This document shows positions 23,880 to 36,400 of a DNA stretch of 64,000 nucleotides, piece by piece (position 1 is the stretch's first letter; each line of letters opens with the position of its first letter). Source of the stretch: Siphonodentalium dalli (Eukaryota > Mollusca > Scaphopoda > Gadilida > Siphonodentaliidae); NCBI GenBank assembly GCA_032622095.1, contig CP136066.1, forward strand, positions 107,529,319 to 107,593,318. Direction: 5' to 3'. The notes under the pieces were generated by a model. That model was not told the DNA's origin. It saw nothing but the letters and a program-made list of their open reading frames with translations, and made no database searches. Both the position numbers and the translations under genes were made by a program.

Positions 23880-25790
23880 CAGATAATCTACTTTTAAACG
23901 ATACAAAGCATGACGTCTTCGACCATTTAGTCCAGGCTACAGGTCGTACCTTTACACAGATCATATTAAAAATTTGTCATGGATGTTAACAATGACATGT
24001 AGATGGGAACGAGTCTTTTTTGGGTCATTCGGGCAAAAAACATGGCCGCCAGCAGCCATCTTGGATTTTACTCTTTGTATGACTAAATCCTTTAGCACGG
24101 GCTACATGTCGTACCTTTAGTCTGATCATCATGAAATTTGTAATGGCTGTTGAAATTAGAATGTAGATGGGAACGAGTCATTTTGGGGTCATTCGGACAA
24201 ATAACATGGCCACCAGCAGCCATCTTTGATTTCAAAATTTTATCCATTAGCACAGGCCACAGGTCGTACTGTTCGTCTGATCATCATTAAATTTGTCATG
24301 GATGTTAATATTGACATGTAGATGGGAACGAGTAATTTTGGGGTCATTCGGCCTAAAAACATGGCCGCCAGCAGCCATCTTGGATTTTACTCTTTGTATG
24401 ACTAAATTCTTTAGCACAGGCTAGAGGTCGTACCTTTAGTCTGATCATCATAAAATTTGTCATGGATGTTAACAATGACATGTAAATGGGAACGAGTCAT
24501 TTTGGGGGTCATTCGGCCGAAAAACATGGCCGCCAGCAGCCATCTTGGATTTTACTCTTTGTATGACTAAATCATTTAGCACGGGCTACAGGTCGTACGT
24601 TTAGTCTGATCATCATAAAAATTGTTATGAATGTTAATAATGACATGTAGATGGGAACGAGTCATTTTGGGGTCATTCGGCCAAAAAACATGGCCACCAG
24701 AAGCCATCTTGGATTTTACTCTTTGTATGACTAAATCATTTAGCACGGGCTACAGGTCGTACCTTTTGTCTGATCATCATAATTTTTTTTATGGCCGTTG
24801 AAATTGTAATGTAGATGGGAAACGAGTCATTTTGGGGTCATTCGGATGAAAAACATGGCCGCCAGTGGCCATCTTTGATTTCAAAATTCAATCCATTAGC
24901 ACGGGTTACAGGTCGTACTGTTCGTCTGATCATCATGAAATTTGTCATGGATGTTAATATTGAGATGTAGATGGGAACGATTAATTTTGGGGTCATTCGG
25001 ACAAAAACATGGCCGCCAGCAGCCATCTTGGATTTTACTCTTTGTACTTTAGCATGGACTGCAGGTCGTATCTTGAGTCTGATCATCATGAAATTTTTTA
25101 TGGCTGTTGAAATTGGAATGTAGATGGGAACGAGTCATTTTGGGGTCATTCGGATGAAAAACATGGCCGCCAGTGGCCATCTTTGATTTCAAAATTCAAT
25201 CCATTATCACAGGCTACAGGTCGTACTGTTCGTCTGATCATCATGAAATTTGTCATGGATGTTAATATTGACATGTAGATGGGAACGATTCATTTTGGGG
25301 TCATTCGGTCAAAAAACATGACCGCAGCAGCCATCTTGGATTTTACTCTTTGTATGACTAAATCATTTAGCACGGGCTACAGGTCTTACTTTTAGTCTGA
25401 TCATCATAAAATTTGTCATGGATGTTAACAATGACATGTAGATGGGAACGAGTCATTTTGGGGTCATTCGTCGAAAAAACATGGCCGCCAGTGGCCATCT
25501 TTGATTTCAAAATTCAACCCATTAGCACAGGCTACAGGTCGTACCTTTAGTCTGATCATCATAAAATTTGTCATGGATGTTAACGATGACACGTAGATGG
25601 GATACAATCATTTTGGGGTCATTCGGCCGAAGACATGGCCGTCAGCAGCCATCTTGGATTTTACTTTTCTCTTCATGTCTATAAACTAGTATTAGACATT
25701 CAACTTTCCACATTCCTAATCGCTCCATTGACTGTAATACATTAAATTATTCCCTTTCCAAGTTGAGCTACAGTGTCATTTTCATTTTTA
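23880..25790 (-). mobile_element. Satellite-bearing composite element, copy 2 (inverted)
   Basis: This is the reverse complement of the element at 2103-6447. The array reads GTAGATGGGAACGAGTCATT, ATGGCCGCCAGCAGCCATCT, ACTCTTTGTATGACTAAATC, and it ends near 25760 with AAGTTGAGCTACAGTGTCAT, the complement of the family's left end. About ten units are present. The family's right end (the CAATAGCTCAAACTT hairpin) is not seen, so that end is truncated close to the element ending at 23877. The ORF at 24838-25089 is a translation of the satellite. Confidence 0.65.
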
Positions 25791-25892
25791 TATGCACCAG
25801 GTATCTTTGATCGCCATTATAGTAAAGATTTTATTACACGCGGTCTTGTTTTCCGCTCGATTTGTTATGCTAATATACAACCTTTATATTAA

Positions 25893-26372
25893 AGGTACTC
25901 AACCCGTAAAGAGGGTCCCCATCTCAACAGATTCCAACAACAACAATCCGATCAGAGGGTCCTATATTACTATTTCTTTGGCTTTGGGGGTAAAAAATAT
26001 TTGATTCGAGTCGAGGAACCCATCAAACAAAGCTCAGAGTTATTAGATATTGATTTTTGAAAATTCTTATGTTCTCGAGATGAGTACCAATAACTGCCGT
26101 CAATTTGGTAACCTGCTCGAGATTTTACGCCAAAATTCTATTCAAACAGACAAGGATGGATAACTCTATAATCAAGTGGGTAATAATAACGAATTTTTGA
26201 CAGTCTTCTGGGCCAGAAAGAATTCCCGATAATGAAAAATAATAGATTTCTAAAATCGATATCTAACAAATCTGAGCTTTGATGGGTGACTTCCTCGACT
26301 CGAATCAAATATTTTTGACCCCCGAAGCCATTGAAATAGTAATTGAGAGGAGTTTTATCGGGTTGAGTACCT
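25893..26372. mobile_element. TTAA-flanked MITE, AGGTACTCAACCCG family
   Basis: TTAA then AGGTACTCAACCCG at the left; CGGGTTGAGTACCT then TTAA at the right. Inside each arm are TTGATTCGAGTCGAGGAACC and its complement, so the arms extend inward for over 100 bp. A related copy is at 50816-51247. Non-autonomous piggyBac-like origin is inferred from TTAA. Confidence 0.75.
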
Positions 26373-26397
26373 TTAAGCCAAAAATCTCACACCAAAA

Positions 26398-27992
26398 TCC
26401 AATGAAAGTGTCAATGACACTGTAGCTCAACTTAGGTAGGGGAATAATTTAATGGTTGACAGTAAATGGAGGAATTAGGAAAGGTGCTAATTGAAATGTC
26501 TAAGCAAGACAAGATGTACATGTCAATATCAAATCAACATTCATGACAAGTTTCATAATGATCGGATCAGGGATGTGGTCTGGAGGGTGTGCCAAAGGAT
26601 TTAGTGATACAAAGAGTAAATTCTAAAATGGCAACCGGTGGCCATGTTTTTCTTGCCGAATGACCTCAAAATGACTCGTTCCCATCTACATGTCAATGTC
26701 AACATCCATGTCAAATTTCATGAAGATCAAACAAACAGATCGGTCTATAACCCATGCTAATGGATTTTGTAGAAATATTTAGTCATACAAAGTGTAAAAT
26801 CCAAAATGGCCATTGGTGGCCATTTTTTTTTCTCCGAATGACCCCAAAATGACTCGTTCCCATCAAGAGGTCACCCCGATGATCCACATGAAGTTAGGTG
26901 ATGATCAGATCAGGGATGTGGTATGTAGGGTATGTCTAAGTATTTAGTGGCTGTCGGCGGCCATGTTTTTTGGCCAAAATGACCCCAAAATGACTCGTTC
27001 CCATCTAGAGGTCACCCCGATGATCCATATGAAGTTTAGTTATGATCGGATCAGGGATGTGGTCTGTAGGATGTGTCAAAGGATTTAGTGATGCAAAGAG
27101 TAAAGTCCAATATGGCCACCAGCGGCCATGTTTTTTGGCCGAATGATCCTAAAATGACTCGTTCCCATCTACATGTAAATGTCACCATTCATAACAATTT
27201 TATGATGATCAGACAAATGGTACGGCCTGTAGCCAATGGATTCAATTTTGAAATCCAAGATGGCCACCAGCGGCCATGTTTTTTGGCCGAATTACCCCAA
27301 AATGATTCGTGCCCAACTAGGGGCCACCCCAATGATGAATATGAAGTTTGGTGATGATCGGATCAGGGTTGTGGTCTGTAGGGTGTGTGAAAGTATTTAG
27401 TGATGCAAAGAGTAAAATCCAAGATGGCTGCCAAATGGTCTGTAGGGTGTGTGAAAGTATTTAGTGATGCAAAGAGTAAAATCCAAGATGGCTGCCAAAT
27501 GACCCCAAAATGACTCGTTCCCATCTAGAGGTCACCCCGATGATCCATATGAAGTTTGGTGATGATCGGATCAGAGATGTGGTCTGTAGGATGTGTCAAA
27601 GGATTTAGTGATGTAAAGAGTAAAAATCAAACCAGCAGCCATGTTTTTTGGCCGAATGATCCTAAAATGACTCGTTCCCATCTACATGTAAATGCCAACA
27701 TTCATTACAAATTTTATGACGATCAGACAAACAGTACGGCCTGTAGCCCGCGCCAATGGATTCAAATTTGAAATCCAAGATGGCCACCAGTGGCCATGTT
27801 TTTTGGCCGAATGTCCCCAAAATGACTCGTTCCCATCTACATGTCAATGTCAACATTCATGAAAAATTTCATAAAGATCAGACCTAAGATAGGACCTGTA
27901 GCGCGCGCCAAATGAAATTGTTGACGGACACACAGACACACGGACGCCAACCCATGGCAATAGCTCAAACTTACAAAGTAAGTTGAGCTAAT
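26398..27992 (+). mobile_element. Satellite-bearing composite element, copy 3
   Basis: It starts ATGAAAGTGTCAATGACACT and has the left-end text GTAGCTCAACTTAGGTAGG. It ends CATGGCAATAGCTCAAACTT then ACAAAGTAAGTTGAGCTAAT. The internal array has about eight degenerate units with GACTCGTTCCCATCTA and a variant branch (GAGGTCACCCCGATGATCCA). Copy 3 has both ends, which makes it the best guide to the element's borders. Confidence 0.65.
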
Positions 27993-29470
27993 AAGGCTGC
28001 CAAGATAGCGGCCGAAATGTGAATATTTTTTTGACATTTCACCACCTTTCGCTTGTCAATGTGGGAAAATATTGGCATCTTGGCATGATTTTTATACAAT
28101 AATCATATAGAAGAGTCATCGACGAACACACAGGGACCATAATATACATTCCTTGCTGGATATTTTTGTCCGATGTCACGTTTTTCCAAATGCCGGTATA
28201 ATCCGGTCAAAGCCGAAACGACGCTTATAATGCAATGTCTGTTCCGAATCAATGAGTGTTATTGCTCTCATAAGTTCATAACTCCACCCTGAATATATTT
28301 GTGCAGGAGATACCCGGGTTAGGATTCCTCTTTTACCTGAGTTGGGGAATATTCACCCAAATCCAAAATGGCGGCCAAAATGGCCACCAGAAATTGAAAA
28401 ATCGCCGATTTTAACATGAGTGAGCATTATTGTCACGACAACTCCACACCTGCTTACTATCATATTGTGAGTTGGGAACACCGAGTCGAAGAACTGTCCT
28501 TATATAACATCCACATAAAAGTCCCCCAAATCCCAAATGTTGAGTTGGATATACTGAGGTGAAGTTATTACCTTGCATCTCATGCAAGAAATGGTTTTCC
28601 AAATCGAAGATGGCGGCCAAAATGGCGACCGAAATTTGAAAATACGCCTACATTCCTTTACTTTCTTACGATGGGCGTTATTGTTTCGCGAATTCTACCC
28701 ACCATTACATGTTGATATGAAATATTGATATGAATATTCATTTGAGTTTGGCAATTGATACTCACAGTCAAGATGGCAGCTATACTGGCGGCCAGAAATT
28801 GAAAAGAAATTGATATTTTCACATACTAATTTCCAACAGAGTGACAACAGGTCAAGTTCAAGAAAATCTCACACAGTAATATGGCCGGTGACACTTCACA
28901 AACACTGATCACTCGGTTAATCCATCAACACAAAATTTCGTTGATCATCAAAATAGAAAGTGTGATTTTTGAAAATGGCAAATTTCCAATCAAACGACAT
29001 TCTGAAGAAAGTTAGAAAACCATCGGGATAATTAACTGCCTTAATGGTCTGCATTTACCATGCTCTCAATTCGTTAATTTTTTTTCAAAAAGTTCAAATG
29101 AATAACATATGAGATATAGGGTATTATATGAGGGGAGAGTTAATTTTTTAGGTGTTTATTGCAGTGCCAGGACTGACTGGATCGTCTTCATAAATAGCAA
29201 TAATACTGGAAGTTCTAATAATAGAGCATAGACAATTTTTTTTATTTTCAAGTTATTTTTTGTGTGACAATTATTTGTCAGGACCCTGTAAAAAATTAAT
29301 TGAATTTGACAAGAGCTTCAAAGGTGAGCCGTAGTATGGAATCTACTATGGATGGACTTTAAATACGTGACAAAATGATACTGGTTGCAATATTTTGGGG
29401 GCAATTGGGTCAACCCTCACACTAAGAGAGCTAATTAGTTTGTATTAGAGATATCAGAACACGTATAATA
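27993..29470. other. Gene-free stretch with degenerate AAGATGGCGGCC phrases
   Basis: No coding exon was recognised. Short phrases such as AAAATGGCGGCCAAAATGG and CCAAATCGAAGATGGCGG recur two to four times between 28360 and 28800 and may be a decayed relative of the neighbouring satellite unit. The remainder is AT-rich and unremarkable. Confidence 0.4.
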
Positions 29471-29474
29471 GGTT

Positions 29475-30127
29475 AATAAAGGTTCAACATGTTTATTCAA
29501 TAGTTTAAACAAACAACAATACCAAAATGTACATTAACAGAAATAAACAAATATGAGAGACTGTTGGTATAAAGAGAGAATCTGTGGTCTATACCATTTA
29601 TAAGGCTTGGGCTGTTGATAGATCGAGTTCTGAAATAGTTTACAGTTCATATGTCATACAGTTCACATCAGTTGAATAGCCCCACCAACATACTACATGT
29701 ATAAACTTGGTATTACAAGAACCATCCAAAAGTTACCAACCATGGTCAATAATATTAATGACTTACTTCCATTCAAGTGCATTGTCTCTAATCTAGTTTG
29801 CCGAGGAGGGAGCATATAACATAAACATGCAAATCCAAATGCAGGGTGTAAATTTTGAATGAATTCAATAAACAAACTCTAGAATAATTCTCAAGCTGAT
29901 CACAATTGGCAATTATACAACCAAATGTCCTGTTGACTAATTCTAACTACTGTTTTTATCCAATAACAAAATCACATAACTTATGGTGGATCATTTTATA
30001 ACTTTTTTGGAGAGGATAGAGAAATCATCAAAGAAGATACATCACACAAAGATTATCACAGTACAGCAATCACAATGTTAACAAGATGAATATTCAAAAT
30101 CTTATAATAACAAACACAGGCCTAGAT
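29475..30127 (-). other. Probable 3' untranslated region of gene B
   Basis: This follows the stop codon of the last RRM exon on the minus strand. It lacks the repeat families that fill the surrounding DNA and ends near a canonical polyadenylation signal. The exact cleavage site cannot be seen. Confidence 0.5.
29492..29497 (-). terminator. Polyadenylation signal AATAAA of gene B
   Basis: On the minus strand the sequence reads TTGAATAAACATGTTGAACC, about 630 bp past the stop codon. Another AATAAA overlaps the stop codon itself (AGAAAATAAATC) and is less likely to be used. The role is inferred from position. Confidence 0.45.
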
Positions 30128-30266
30128 TTATTTTCTAAAGTCCTTAGAGACGAAGTATAAGTCTATATCAACAGACAAGGTATGACCTAGATATTCACAT
30201 CGGTCAAGGTCATCAATAGCTAACTCAGCTAACTGTATGCTGGGAACAGTGATGGTAGCCATGGTC
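30128..30266 (-). CDS. Gene B terminal exon: end of third RRM and stop
   Basis: The acceptor TTTCTTTCCAG precedes GACCATGGC. The first base completes an Arg codon split from the 42475-42545 exon. The exon encodes TMATITVPSIQLAELAIDDL, then DRCEYLGHTLSVDIDL, matching strand 3, helix 2 (AELAIDDLDRCEYLG) and strand 4 (HTLSVDI) of an RNA-recognition motif, then a short tail ending FRK and TAA. The RNP1 segment lacks the usual aromatic residues, so RNA contact through the sheet is doubtful. No good donor lies before the stop, so this is taken as the C-terminus. The intron before it is 12.2 kb and holds the foldback element and the 3.0 kb TIR element. Confidence 0.8.
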
Positions 30267-30996
30267 CTGGAAAGAAAGAAAAAAGAAGAAGTAAAAATCT
30301 GCTCCTCTAAACTCAATTTAGTTTATGTTACCTTTTTCTTCATTCTTTGAAACACTTAAAGATCACTTGTGTTACTTTCCATTTTTGTTAAGGCAAACAT
30401 GATAGATTGATAGATTCATTAAATATTTGTCCAAATATGGTCTTATTATGCCGAAGACAGATTTATAAATACAAGTCATAGAATTTTTTAAAAATTAGGT
30501 TCTGACTTTTCTTCAGTATGGACCAGTTCATTGTGTTCCTTGTTCTACTCCTGATATATTAAAAATAAAGATCATTTGTGTTACTTCTGCACAAAAAAAT
30601 TGACATGCCATTACTAAATATTTCAGAGTATATAAAGGCTGTGGATTAATATTTTGATATATCTGCGTAGGAGGACAGGCAAATTCATTTTTGTTCAAAG
30701 TGACGGTACCTAAATTTAAACCTCAGCTGCCATATTTTCTATTGTTTGCCCTTGCCTGTTATCTAGACTATCCCCAGCTGACGACAATAGCTGGGTATTA
30801 TTTTAACAGTAACCAGTTATTGCTTAGATAATCACCAGCTATTGTTCATGCTATGCCCTACCCACCAGCTAACACACTTTGAGATAAAAGTACAAGAGGT
30901 TACAGGATAATAATAAAGCACGATGAGCACAAAGAACACTAATCATGGGTGATCGGGGTATTGCATTGTTTCCTATTACAAGCACGATATGAACTA

Positions 30997-31170
30997 CAGT
31001 AATGCCCTAAATAATCGATTCCTTAACCACAGCCGAATTTGTGTTAACTTTTCAGGATTTAGTCGGTGAGAGCTTTCCGATGAATGGCAACAAGCCATAT
31101 TTCCGACTAAATCCTGAAAAGTTACCCATAATTCTAGGAGTTAAGAAGTCGATTATTTAGGGCATTACTG
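30997..31170. mobile_element. Mariner-like MITE, copy 2
   Basis: CAGTAATGCCCTAAATAATC at the left and GATTATTTAGGGCATTACTG at the right are inverted and flanked by TA. The loop region CGATGAATGGCAACAAGCC is shared with the copy at 198-410. It lies within the last intron of gene B. Confidence 0.75.
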
Positions 31171-31599
31171 TATAGAGGCCCCAGAGAATGTGTCGGATGG
31201 CCCAGGGCCGTGGCTAATAGGTCTCCACTGGGGGAGGTGTACACTTTGGTATTTTCAACTGCAGCCTCCTTGAACCAAGGCTTCCAAAGTATGGGAAATT
31301 CTATTTGCACCACCCATGTTTCCAACTAATATGGCTCAAGATTCCAACTGTTGAGGAATTGTCTTCCAACTGATCAATGGATATTTTACATCACAAATTT
31401 AACAGAAAGTAGGAACAATAAATTTAAAATTTCACACCAAACACAGGTTTGAAAATCAAACTATCAGAGCAATTTCCAGTTTTCAACCTATATTTAGTTT
31501 TGAAAAGATTGGTAAAATTTGGAAAGTTTGGGGAGGAGCCTTTGGTGGGTGACGCACTCCCTTAAACCCATGAGGAATTAAATTTGAAAATCTCCTTAA

Positions 31600-32330
31600 C
31601 TCTTTTGCTGCCACCCGCCACCACAGACGTAGCCCCAAGTGCCACGCATCCTGTACATATATCCATGTATTTCAGGTATATATGGGTAATACATTATATC
31701 TGAGGGCAAGCAGTTTCTAATATAATTAGTTGAAACTTCACATGTATATAGACATCGGTATACCATGTCGAATGCCGCCGTGGACACGCCCACCAAGGTC
31801 ACGTGACATTGGTGGCCATCTTGGATTAGTGGCTATTTGCCTGTATATGTACAGTTTGTGTGGGTATGAATGGGTGTGTTGTTTGTTTTCTAATATTCAA
31901 CCCAATTATACGATGTCCAACAGTAAGGTACACGGGAGTAACCTATATGAACCCACTTTGGACATAAAATAGGTCACGTGACCTTGGCGTCCATCTTGGA
32001 TTTATGCAAGTTGCCACCTATTTGTAGCAAAATGGGATACAATGGCGCACTTTGTTGAGTTCGTGCTTTGGTTGCTTGAATATTCCCTGATAGGTACAAT
32101 TCCAAATATAGATATACATGTATATAATATAACCATACCCATATGTATATATATATACCTGCAGGGGGACATATGACCCTGCTCCGTCCCTTATAAGTCA
32201 CGTGATCTTGACGGCCATCTTGAATTTCAGGAAAATTGGGTTTTACGATGATTTATGTGAATTATATGGGTTACGCGGGCGTACGCATGGTCAACTCACC
32301 AGCATAATTAATTTAGTGGCCTGTTATCAC
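31600..32330. repeat. Degenerate repeats with GTCACGTGAC and CATCTTGGATT
   Basis: Three spaced blocks read GTCACGTGACATTGGTGGCC, GTCACGTGACCTTGGCGTCC and GTCACGTGATCTTGACGGCC, each followed by ATCTTGRATT. They are about 180-230 bp apart. They look like decayed units of a larger tandem repeat. No gene was found. Confidence 0.5.
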
Positions 32331-32379
32331 CACTGGAAAACGACACAATAGACAAGGGTTGTTCAAAACCAGTAAAGGT

Positions 32380-32715
32380 GTATTATAAATAATAGGTATA
32401 AGTATCTTATGCACCGCAGGCGCCCCTCGATCATTAGAGTATAGAGGTTAGTTACCCACCCACCACCCCATCCCGCCACCCATAGTATCGTATGCTCCGC
32501 AGGCGCCCCTACAGAGGCTACTGTCCACATACATAATAGGTATAAGTATACTATGCGCCACAGGCGCCCCTCGATCATTAGAGTATAGAGGTTAGTTACC
32601 CACCCACCACCCCAGTATCTATAATAGAGGCTACTGCCCACACAAATAATAGGTATAAGTAACTTATGCGCCACAGGCGCCCCTTGATCATTAGAGTATA
32701 GAGGTAATAACAATA
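32380..32715 (+). repeat. Tandem repeat with AATAGGTATAAGTA and CAGGCGCCCCTCG
   Basis: Three main copies of AATAATAGGTATAAGTA, GCAGGCGCCCCTCGATCATT and AGAGTATAGAGGTTAGTTAC are present, 120-160 bp apart, with a partial extra copy (GCAGGCGCCCCTACAGAGG). The 134-residue ORF across it is a product of the repeat. Confidence 0.75.
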
Positions 32716-33413
32716 ACTTCTTCAGTCCTGAGTCTTTTGCGAGCAGCCATTTTCGACTGATAACCACGTGCTAATAACAATGACGCAATATTCCGGCTCT
32801 GACTGTACCTCCATAACGTCAGAAATAGCATGACCTTGAGGACATTGTCGCTTTAAATTGTTCGCGCGCAACAGTACTACAGATAAATACATTGTACACT
32901 GTCAAACATGCCGGAAAGAATAGAGTTATATCCCATACATTAGACTACATACCAAATTCGCAAAAATGCATGATTGGCAGCATCTACGAAGTTTGCATTT
33001 ATGCGCGTTTGGCAGCGAAAGAGTTAAACACAAAAATCGCAATTCTGGAGAAACTTGAATTTAATACCAATTTTACACTAAAATATCACGTGAAAAATAA
33101 AAGTATAAGAACAAACAATCTCGTGATGATGATGATGAAATGTTGGTAGAAACACAAGTCGAAATATGTGGCGATGTCATGGGCATGAATGCACTTGAAT
33201 AATATTCCCTGTCATGGAGGCCGTTTTGGTATTTAAAAGAGTGACCAATTCTGATTTTGGTATAATATAAATTTCCATGTGGATATCTGAAGCAATAACT
33301 GAATACAACAGAATTGCATGGAAGAACGAAATTTATATTTAGTCATGATATAGAAATCCTTGAACCAAGATTTCCCAAGTCTTTGTGTGCGTCCGTCCAT
33401 ATCATGCCTATTA

Positions 33414-36400
33414 GTATGGGCTCTCATTACCCGAGGTGTCACCTGAAATGGGAATTTCAGCGACCACCATATCTATGTAGCCCAACTATTCTAATTTCGG
33501 GATCCGGTTGTTGCGGGGTCAATATAGGGCGCAAAATATGATTTTTTCACATTTTCCTCATGCTACCCAACCTTATTTTTATGCATTTATTGGGTTAGTT
33601 CCTGTGATGTTCATCAGTCTAAGATTCTTAAGCTGTATTCAATTTATCTTTTTCTTCATTTGATATGGATGGCAGTTATGTGAGCGGTATTGAAAATGGT
33701 AAACAGTTGCCAGATAATCGATTGACGTTTGAGCTCTGACGTATTTCGCTAATCGTGAACGTATTTTTTTTCGCTGATTCAGCTAAATGTGTCGGTTTCA
33801 ACTCCGTTTAATAAAAACCTATCGGATTTTGTCACCATATTTATGCATTTATGTGATCCGTGGCATATCTGCTATTGCCGTATTGGATGGAATTATTATT
33901 GGTGCCCTATGTTGTACGTAGTGCGAATACAGGGCAAAAACTTACCCCTCCCCCAAAATGATATTTATTGACACATTTAACAAATAGTCGGATTCCTAAT
34001 GTTATATCACATTTGTTGCTTGCTAAAAGCGATCTGAAAACAAATGTTGTATGCCTATTAGGTATATTTTCTGGACTGACTTGTTTCCATTCTTGAATTT
34101 TGGAGTGTCGGACTAAAATGAGGTCAAAATAATTTAAAAGAGCGTTTTGTTTTTATCGAAAATGATAGGTGGTGCCATTTGGTGTATGGTGATCGGTGCT
34201 ATTTGAAATATTATGACAACTGCTAAGTGTGAACCTCACGCATATATTTTAAAATTTGGATATGGTCAGTGGGTTCTTTCTGGCTACAGTTGCAATCAAA
34301 ATTTAACATTGAACCCTATGGAGATTCTCGTATTTGGGATAAATGGCGCCCTTTTGTGTATGATAATATGTGAATTGAAATTTCCCAAAAATACTATGTA
34401 TGAAACCCAGGTGCAATTTAGAAGAAAAAAATGGATGTGATCAGATTATTCTTACTGACTACAGTTGCGATAAAAACTTTGATAGTAATATCGCTAAACG
34501 GTCAGCACGTGCTACTATATGAAGACAATACAATCGCGCCTGACCCACTGTAACTATGAGTAATATAATTCATGCAATAGTCGATATACTTATGCTTCTA
34601 GATACAGTACTTGGCAAAAGTATATGTATAATGGTTTGCAATGAACCCGATACCATACAGTCTGATGCATGTTGAGTCAAATGACAAGCCTATAGTTTTT
34701 TCACGATGTGGCTATATAGTAAATTATTGTTTTATTGATACCTGTTATCAACTGACTAGTGTTGAAGCCAAGTGTATATCATAACGAGTTGCAATGTAAC
34801 AAATATACTAAAAATCATAGTCCCTCATCATCGTCATCACAGTGATCACACATGCACCCATGCAGTGTTCCTGTGTCGTCCCTTCTATATTGTTGTTGTT
34901 CTACATTTATATGGTGTCCATTCACCTTTGTGTGATGTGCAAATCATTTATGACTATATATGGTGTCCACCTGGTGAGTACTGTTCTTTATATGGTGTGC
35001 ATTCATCTTTACATATTGTCCATTTACCTTTATATGGTGTGTTTTACCTGTATATGGTGTCCGTTCACCATCAATATGATGTCATATTTTCTCTATATGA
35101 TATGCATACGTCTTTGTATGATGTTGTTGCACCTTTATATGGTGTCCATTCATCTTTATATGATTTTAAATTGTCGTCATATGGTGTGGAAATGTATTTA
35201 TATGGCGTGAAAATATATTTATCAATTCACCATCGCGATGCTATACCATATCATACAGACATATACTCAGCATATAAAGTCGTATGCACATCATGTAAAG
35301 TCGTATACACATCAGATCAAGTTGTATGTTCATCATACAAAGAACAGCGGCCATCATCATAAATGGTTACCATATACATGTACAGATAAAGGTAAATGGA
35401 CACCATATAAAGGTAAATGGACACCATATAAAGGTGAAAACCATGTTATATATAGGTAAATCCACACCATATAAAGGTAAATATGCACCATAATAAAGGT
35501 GAATGGACACAATATAAGGTAAATGTACAAACAAGAAAGATGAATGAAAACTACATACAGGTGAATAGACACCATATAAAGGTGATGATTGTGAACCATA
35601 TAAAGGTAAAACACAGCATGTAAATGTGAATTGAGTCCATACAAAGGAAACATCACATAATGGACACCATATACAGGTGAATTGACATCACATAAAGACA
35701 TTTGCACACCTTATAAAGGTAAATTGACTCCATATAGCGGCGAATGGGCCCTATAGAAAGGTGAATAGACACCATATAAAGACATCTGCACACAATATAA
35801 AGGTGAATGGACACCACGTGAAGACATTCACACACCATATACAGGTAAATGACCACCATATAAAGACATCTACACACCATATGAAGGTTAATGGACACCA
35901 TATAAAGATATTTGCACACCATAAAAAGGTGAATTGACACCATATACAGATATTTGCACATCATATACAGGTGAATGGACACAGTATAAAGACATTTTCA
36001 CAGCATATAAGGGTGAATGGCCAGCATATAAATGTGCATGGACACCATATAAATGTGAATTGAAACCACATACAGGTGAATGGACAACATAGAAAGGCAC
36101 ATGAATACCATATAAAGGTGAATTGACACCATATATCGGTGAATGGGTCCTACAGAAAGATGAATGGACACGATATAAAGACATATGCACACCATATAAA
36201 GGTGAATGCGCAGCATGTAAATGTGAATGGAAACCATATAAAGGTGAATGGACACCATATAAAGACATTTGTACACCATATAAAGATGAATGGCAGCATA
36301 CAATTATGAATGGACACCATAATTTATAAAGGTGAATTGACACCACATAAAGGTGAATGGACAACATATAAAGGCACATGAATACCATATAAAGGTGAAT

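Noticed and set aside
29693-29875. 60-residue ORF in the supposed 3' end of gene B
   Set aside because: It has no splice borders or recognisable motif and lies after the stop codon, within the probable 3' untranslated region.
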